Positions 61,610 through 64,000 of a stretch of DNA of 64,000 nucleotides are shown here, piece after piece. This DNA comes from Phanerochaete sordida (lineage: Eukaryota > Basidiomycota > Agaricomycetes > Polyporales > Phanerochaetaceae). Positions within the stretch are counted from its first letter, which is position 1, and each line of letters begins with the position of its first letter. Under the pieces are notes generated by a model. The model saw nothing but the letters and a program-made list of their open reading frames with translations, was not told the origin of the DNA and searched no databases. The stretch lies in the NCBI GenBank assembly GCA_019973155.2, contig BPQB01000001.1, forward strand, positions 1,674,001 to 1,738,000, written 5' to 3'. A program made the translations under genes and the position numbers.

Positions 61610-62616
61610 CGTTGCCAGTGCGTACAGACGGGGCTAGCAAGGGCATGGCTTGGCCCTCTACATCTTGCATATTTATCTCTTGCCTGCTCCCACCCAGCAA
61701 AACAAACAGCGTCGCCACAGGCAATCCGGAAGCCCAGATATCCGGTCATACGAACAATGCGCGCGCTTGTGGGGCGCCTGCGAGGCTGCCAGAGAGCCCG
61801 CGTCCGACGCGCCCCCGCCTGAAACAGCCGCACGCGAGGGCTCAAGCCCGCCGCCCCTCGTTTCCCGGGCCACGCTTCTTGCGGGGGCCCGCCGCGCCAC
61901 CAGGACTGCCCGCCCTACGGCGGCGCAGCCGCCAGGGTGCCGTCTGCCGGGTCGTCGAGTGCCCGGGGCGGCGTCCGCCCGCCAGAGCCCGCCCTGCGCG
62001 CGACCTGGACGTGTCGCGGGTGAGCCCTGGTTTTTGTGGGACCGGGAGCCCGTCGGGCCGTGTAGCAAGAGGACGTACATGTAGCTCTTTGAGTCTTGAA
62101 GCAGACTGCTGCGGTGGATTCGTGCAGCTTTGGGAGCTTCCGGGTCGCCAGAGGCGTGCACGACTCGCGCGGACGAAGCTGCGACGCGTTCCTAAGCGCC
62201 CGATCCCGCTAAGCGCGAATTTGGAAGGTTGCAGATAAGATAACGCACTGCGCGAGCGCCACAGATCTCCGAGTCGTTCGCCACTGCGTCCCACGCTGAG
62301 GGGGAGTGGCAAATCCAATCCCATGATCATCGGTCCTCATCGGGCTGAGCATGCATGCAGACTCGGGGTATCGTTTTTATTACATTCCGGCTCCTACTGA
62401 CGACGTGATACAGAAGCTACAGCGTATCCAACAGCAGACGTAGAGGTGAGCAGAACAGGGCGACACTAGTGTACAAGTACAGCAGCACAGATGAGGGCGG
62501 CATATTAGGGAAGCAAGATCCAGGTGAGCGTATGCGTACATAACCTTACATACAGTTCGTGTCTATATCATGAGCATCATGTGCCGTTCCAGCGAGACAC
62601 GATAAGCCGGGCGTGC
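61610..62616. other. Intergenic GC-rich region, no gene seen
   Basis: The left 100 bp is the MFS leader. A GC-rich block at 61.75-62.05 kb gives overlapping Arg/Pro/Ala-rich frames on both strands, not accepted as genes. The right part (62.33-62.6 kb) is AT-richer and fits the 3' untranslated region of the Gln/Ser/His-rich gene. Confidence 0.45.
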
Positions 62617-63388
62617 TCAGACGCGGTAGATGGGCCTGCCCGAGCGGTCGACGGGCTGGCCGGTGCGCGCGTTGACGTACTCGCCGCCGCGCGAGTCGCC
62701 GTGGTGGTGCCCGAGCCCGCCGAACCAGCGGCGGAACCGCTCGCCCAGCGAGTCGGAGTTGCGGCGGTGGTGGGAGGAATGGTGGTGCAGCCCGGAGTCG
62801 CTCTGAACTCTATGCGTCAGCTGCCGGGCACAGACGGGCGCGGACAGGTGTACTCACGTAGGACACGCTCGGGCGGCGGCTGCCGTGGGTGCCGTGGTGC
62901 ACGTCGAGGTACTGCGCGCCGCTCGTGTGGTGCCGCGTGTGCGACTGGGAGCGGCGGTGCGACGGCGACGATGAGGTGTAGTACTGCGGCGAGCGGCTGC
63001 TGCTGCGATGGCGCGGCGAGCGGTCCGCCGACGACGAGGTGGGGTAGTAGTAGTGCCCGCCGTGGCCGACGTCGCTCGCACGGCGGCGCCTGCCCTGGTC
63101 TCCGTAGCTGTAGTCGCGCGACGAGTGGTGGTGCCCGCCGCTGGAGGTGTACACGACGGGCTGGCCGCTGTGACGGGAGTGGGAGCGCGAGCGGGTGCTG
63201 CTGTGATGGCGTGGAGACGAGCTCGAGGAGACGTAGTAGGTGGGCATGGCTTGGGTCTGCTGGGGCGCTGCTAGGGCGGGTGCAGGGTACGCGGAGGGCT
63301 GGTAGGGGATGGGCTGGGCTGCAGCGTATTGGGGGGACGCGTAGGTTGGGTAGACTTGTTGTTGTGGGTAGGGGGAGTAGGCAGCCAT
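62617..63388 (-). CDS. Gln/Tyr/Ser/His-rich low-complexity protein, unknown function
   Basis: Two minus-strand exons, 63388-62858 and 62820-62617, give 244 residues. The N-terminal half is Tyr/Pro/Gln/Ala-rich (YSPYPQQQVYPTYASPQY), the middle is Ser/Arg/His-rich with RSRSHSRHS and many HH pairs, and the C-terminus is a short structured motif: LGERFRRWFGGLGH … EYVNARTGQPVDRSGRPIYRV. The last part resembles the conserved end of a family of basidiomycete low-complexity proteins; a function is not known. The intron is only 37 nt with this acceptor; a nearby alternative acceptor would break the frame. Composition suggests a prion-like, phase-separating or RNA-associated protein, which is inference. 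Confidence 0.7.
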
Positions 63389-63843
63389 GTTATAAGAGCA
63401 GTCGGCGGGCGGGGCGGTGGTGAGGCTGGGGGAGCTGGCAGAACTTTGGCAGCGTCATTCTCAGGGAAATGAGCATTTTATGGAGCGGAAACAGACGCGG
63501 AGGCTTACACTCGGTGCTCGGAGGAAGATCCTGATCCGCCATCAGATACAATCGGGCCCCTGCACTGTCACACCGCCCCCGACACTCTTCACGCGGCCAT
63601 GTCGCTGACCACAGCCAGTGCGGACGCTATAGACTTTGACTGTTACCGCCACCTATCTGCTCGCTAGCATCTCTCCCTGCCTGCCACTGAAATGGGCCCA
63701 AGTACCTCCCACGCCGCCCTGCCACTGACCCCGCTCGCCGCCGCAGTTTCGTCGCGGCCAAAGCGTCCCGCGCAGAAATGCAGGAGTCAGCACCCTCTCC
63801 GATGCTGTACGCGCGCAAGGCCTCGTGTTTCCGTAGCGCCGCC
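63389..63843. other. Divergent intergenic region at the right edge
   Basis: Lies between the low-complexity gene (minus) and a probable plus-strand gene start. No other feature is seen. Confidence 0.4.
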
Positions 63844-64000
63844 ATGATCCTCCCCGTCCCAACCCCCCGAATGATACACATGTTCTCCGCGAGGCCGCAC
63901 GGAAAGCCATCCTATTCTTCTCCCACGGCAATGAAGGACCTCACAACAGCACTGCTTGATCGTGTGCGCCGCCGCGGCTTTTCACATGGCACCGTCGTCA
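63844..64000 (+). CDS. Probable 5' end of a gene cut by the window edge
   Basis: An open frame runs from the ATG at 63844 to the end of the window (52 codons) without a stop. It contains PTPRMIHMFSARPHGKPSYS and MKDLTTALLDRVRRRGFSHG, with several in-frame methionines. The composition is ordinary for the coding genes here. The product cannot be named from this fragment. Confidence 0.4.
   Translation, partial: MILPVPTPRMIHMFSARPHGKPSYSSPTAMKDLTTALLDRVRRRGFSHGTVV

Overview
This window is nuclear DNA of a filamentous basidiomycete, probably an agaricomycete of the polypore type. The evidence is many short (about 48-65 nt) GT-AG introns at consistent phases, compact genes on both strands, two DUF6593 proteins, tandem GH128 glucanase-like genes, a secreted GH125 mannosidase, an Inn1/Fic1-type C2 protein and high GC even between genes. 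The order Polyporales is an inference; the spliced gene models are read directly from the sequence. There is no rRNA, recognised tRNA, transposase, reverse transcriptase or CRISPR array.

I support 25 genes. From the left: an HSF-type transcription factor (1995-4116, minus), then a 7.4 kb GC-rich stretch without a convincing gene, an NRC-2/Fpk1-like AGC kinase (11537-14401), a small one-pass membrane protein (15445-15690) and a 19-exon DHA2/VBA-like MFS transporter (18167-20889, minus). After another 4.4 kb gene-poor tract come mitoribosomal uS14m (25343-25708), a Yap-type bZIP with a DUF3425 region (26352-28120, minus), an easily missed 69-residue three-exon gene (28395-28737, minus), a DUF6593 protein (29592-30386), a Ser/Pro-rich protein (31162-32093), GPATCH11 (32500-33718, minus) and a two-RRM protein (34034-35212, minus).

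The middle holds two tandem GH128 genes (36011-37368 and 37847-39263) with the same exon plan, an AhpD-like protein (39760-40888), a second DUF6593 protein (41165-41989, minus), mitoribosomal uL11m (43262-43774, minus) and a secreted M28 aminopeptidase (43974-45939) with two probable GC-AG introns.

The right part begins with two large WD40-like genes arranged head to head around a 254 bp shared promoter (46082-49116 minus, 49371-52436 plus). They look like ancient paralogues and both carry SUMO-interaction-like motifs, which makes them the most unusual locus here. They are followed by a two-TM small protein (52749-53265), an Inn1/Fic1-like C2 protein (53480-56103, minus), a GH125 exo-mannosidase (56477-58834, minus), a DHA1 MFS transporter (59442-61609, minus), a Gln/Ser/His-rich protein (62617-63388, minus) and the start of a gene cut by the window edge (63844 onward).

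The genes do not form one pathway or a recognisable biosynthetic cluster. The thematic groups are wall and glycan hydrolysis (2x GH128, GH125, M28 protease), transcription and signalling (HSF, bZIP, NRC-2 kinase) and mitochondrial translation (uS14m, uL11m).
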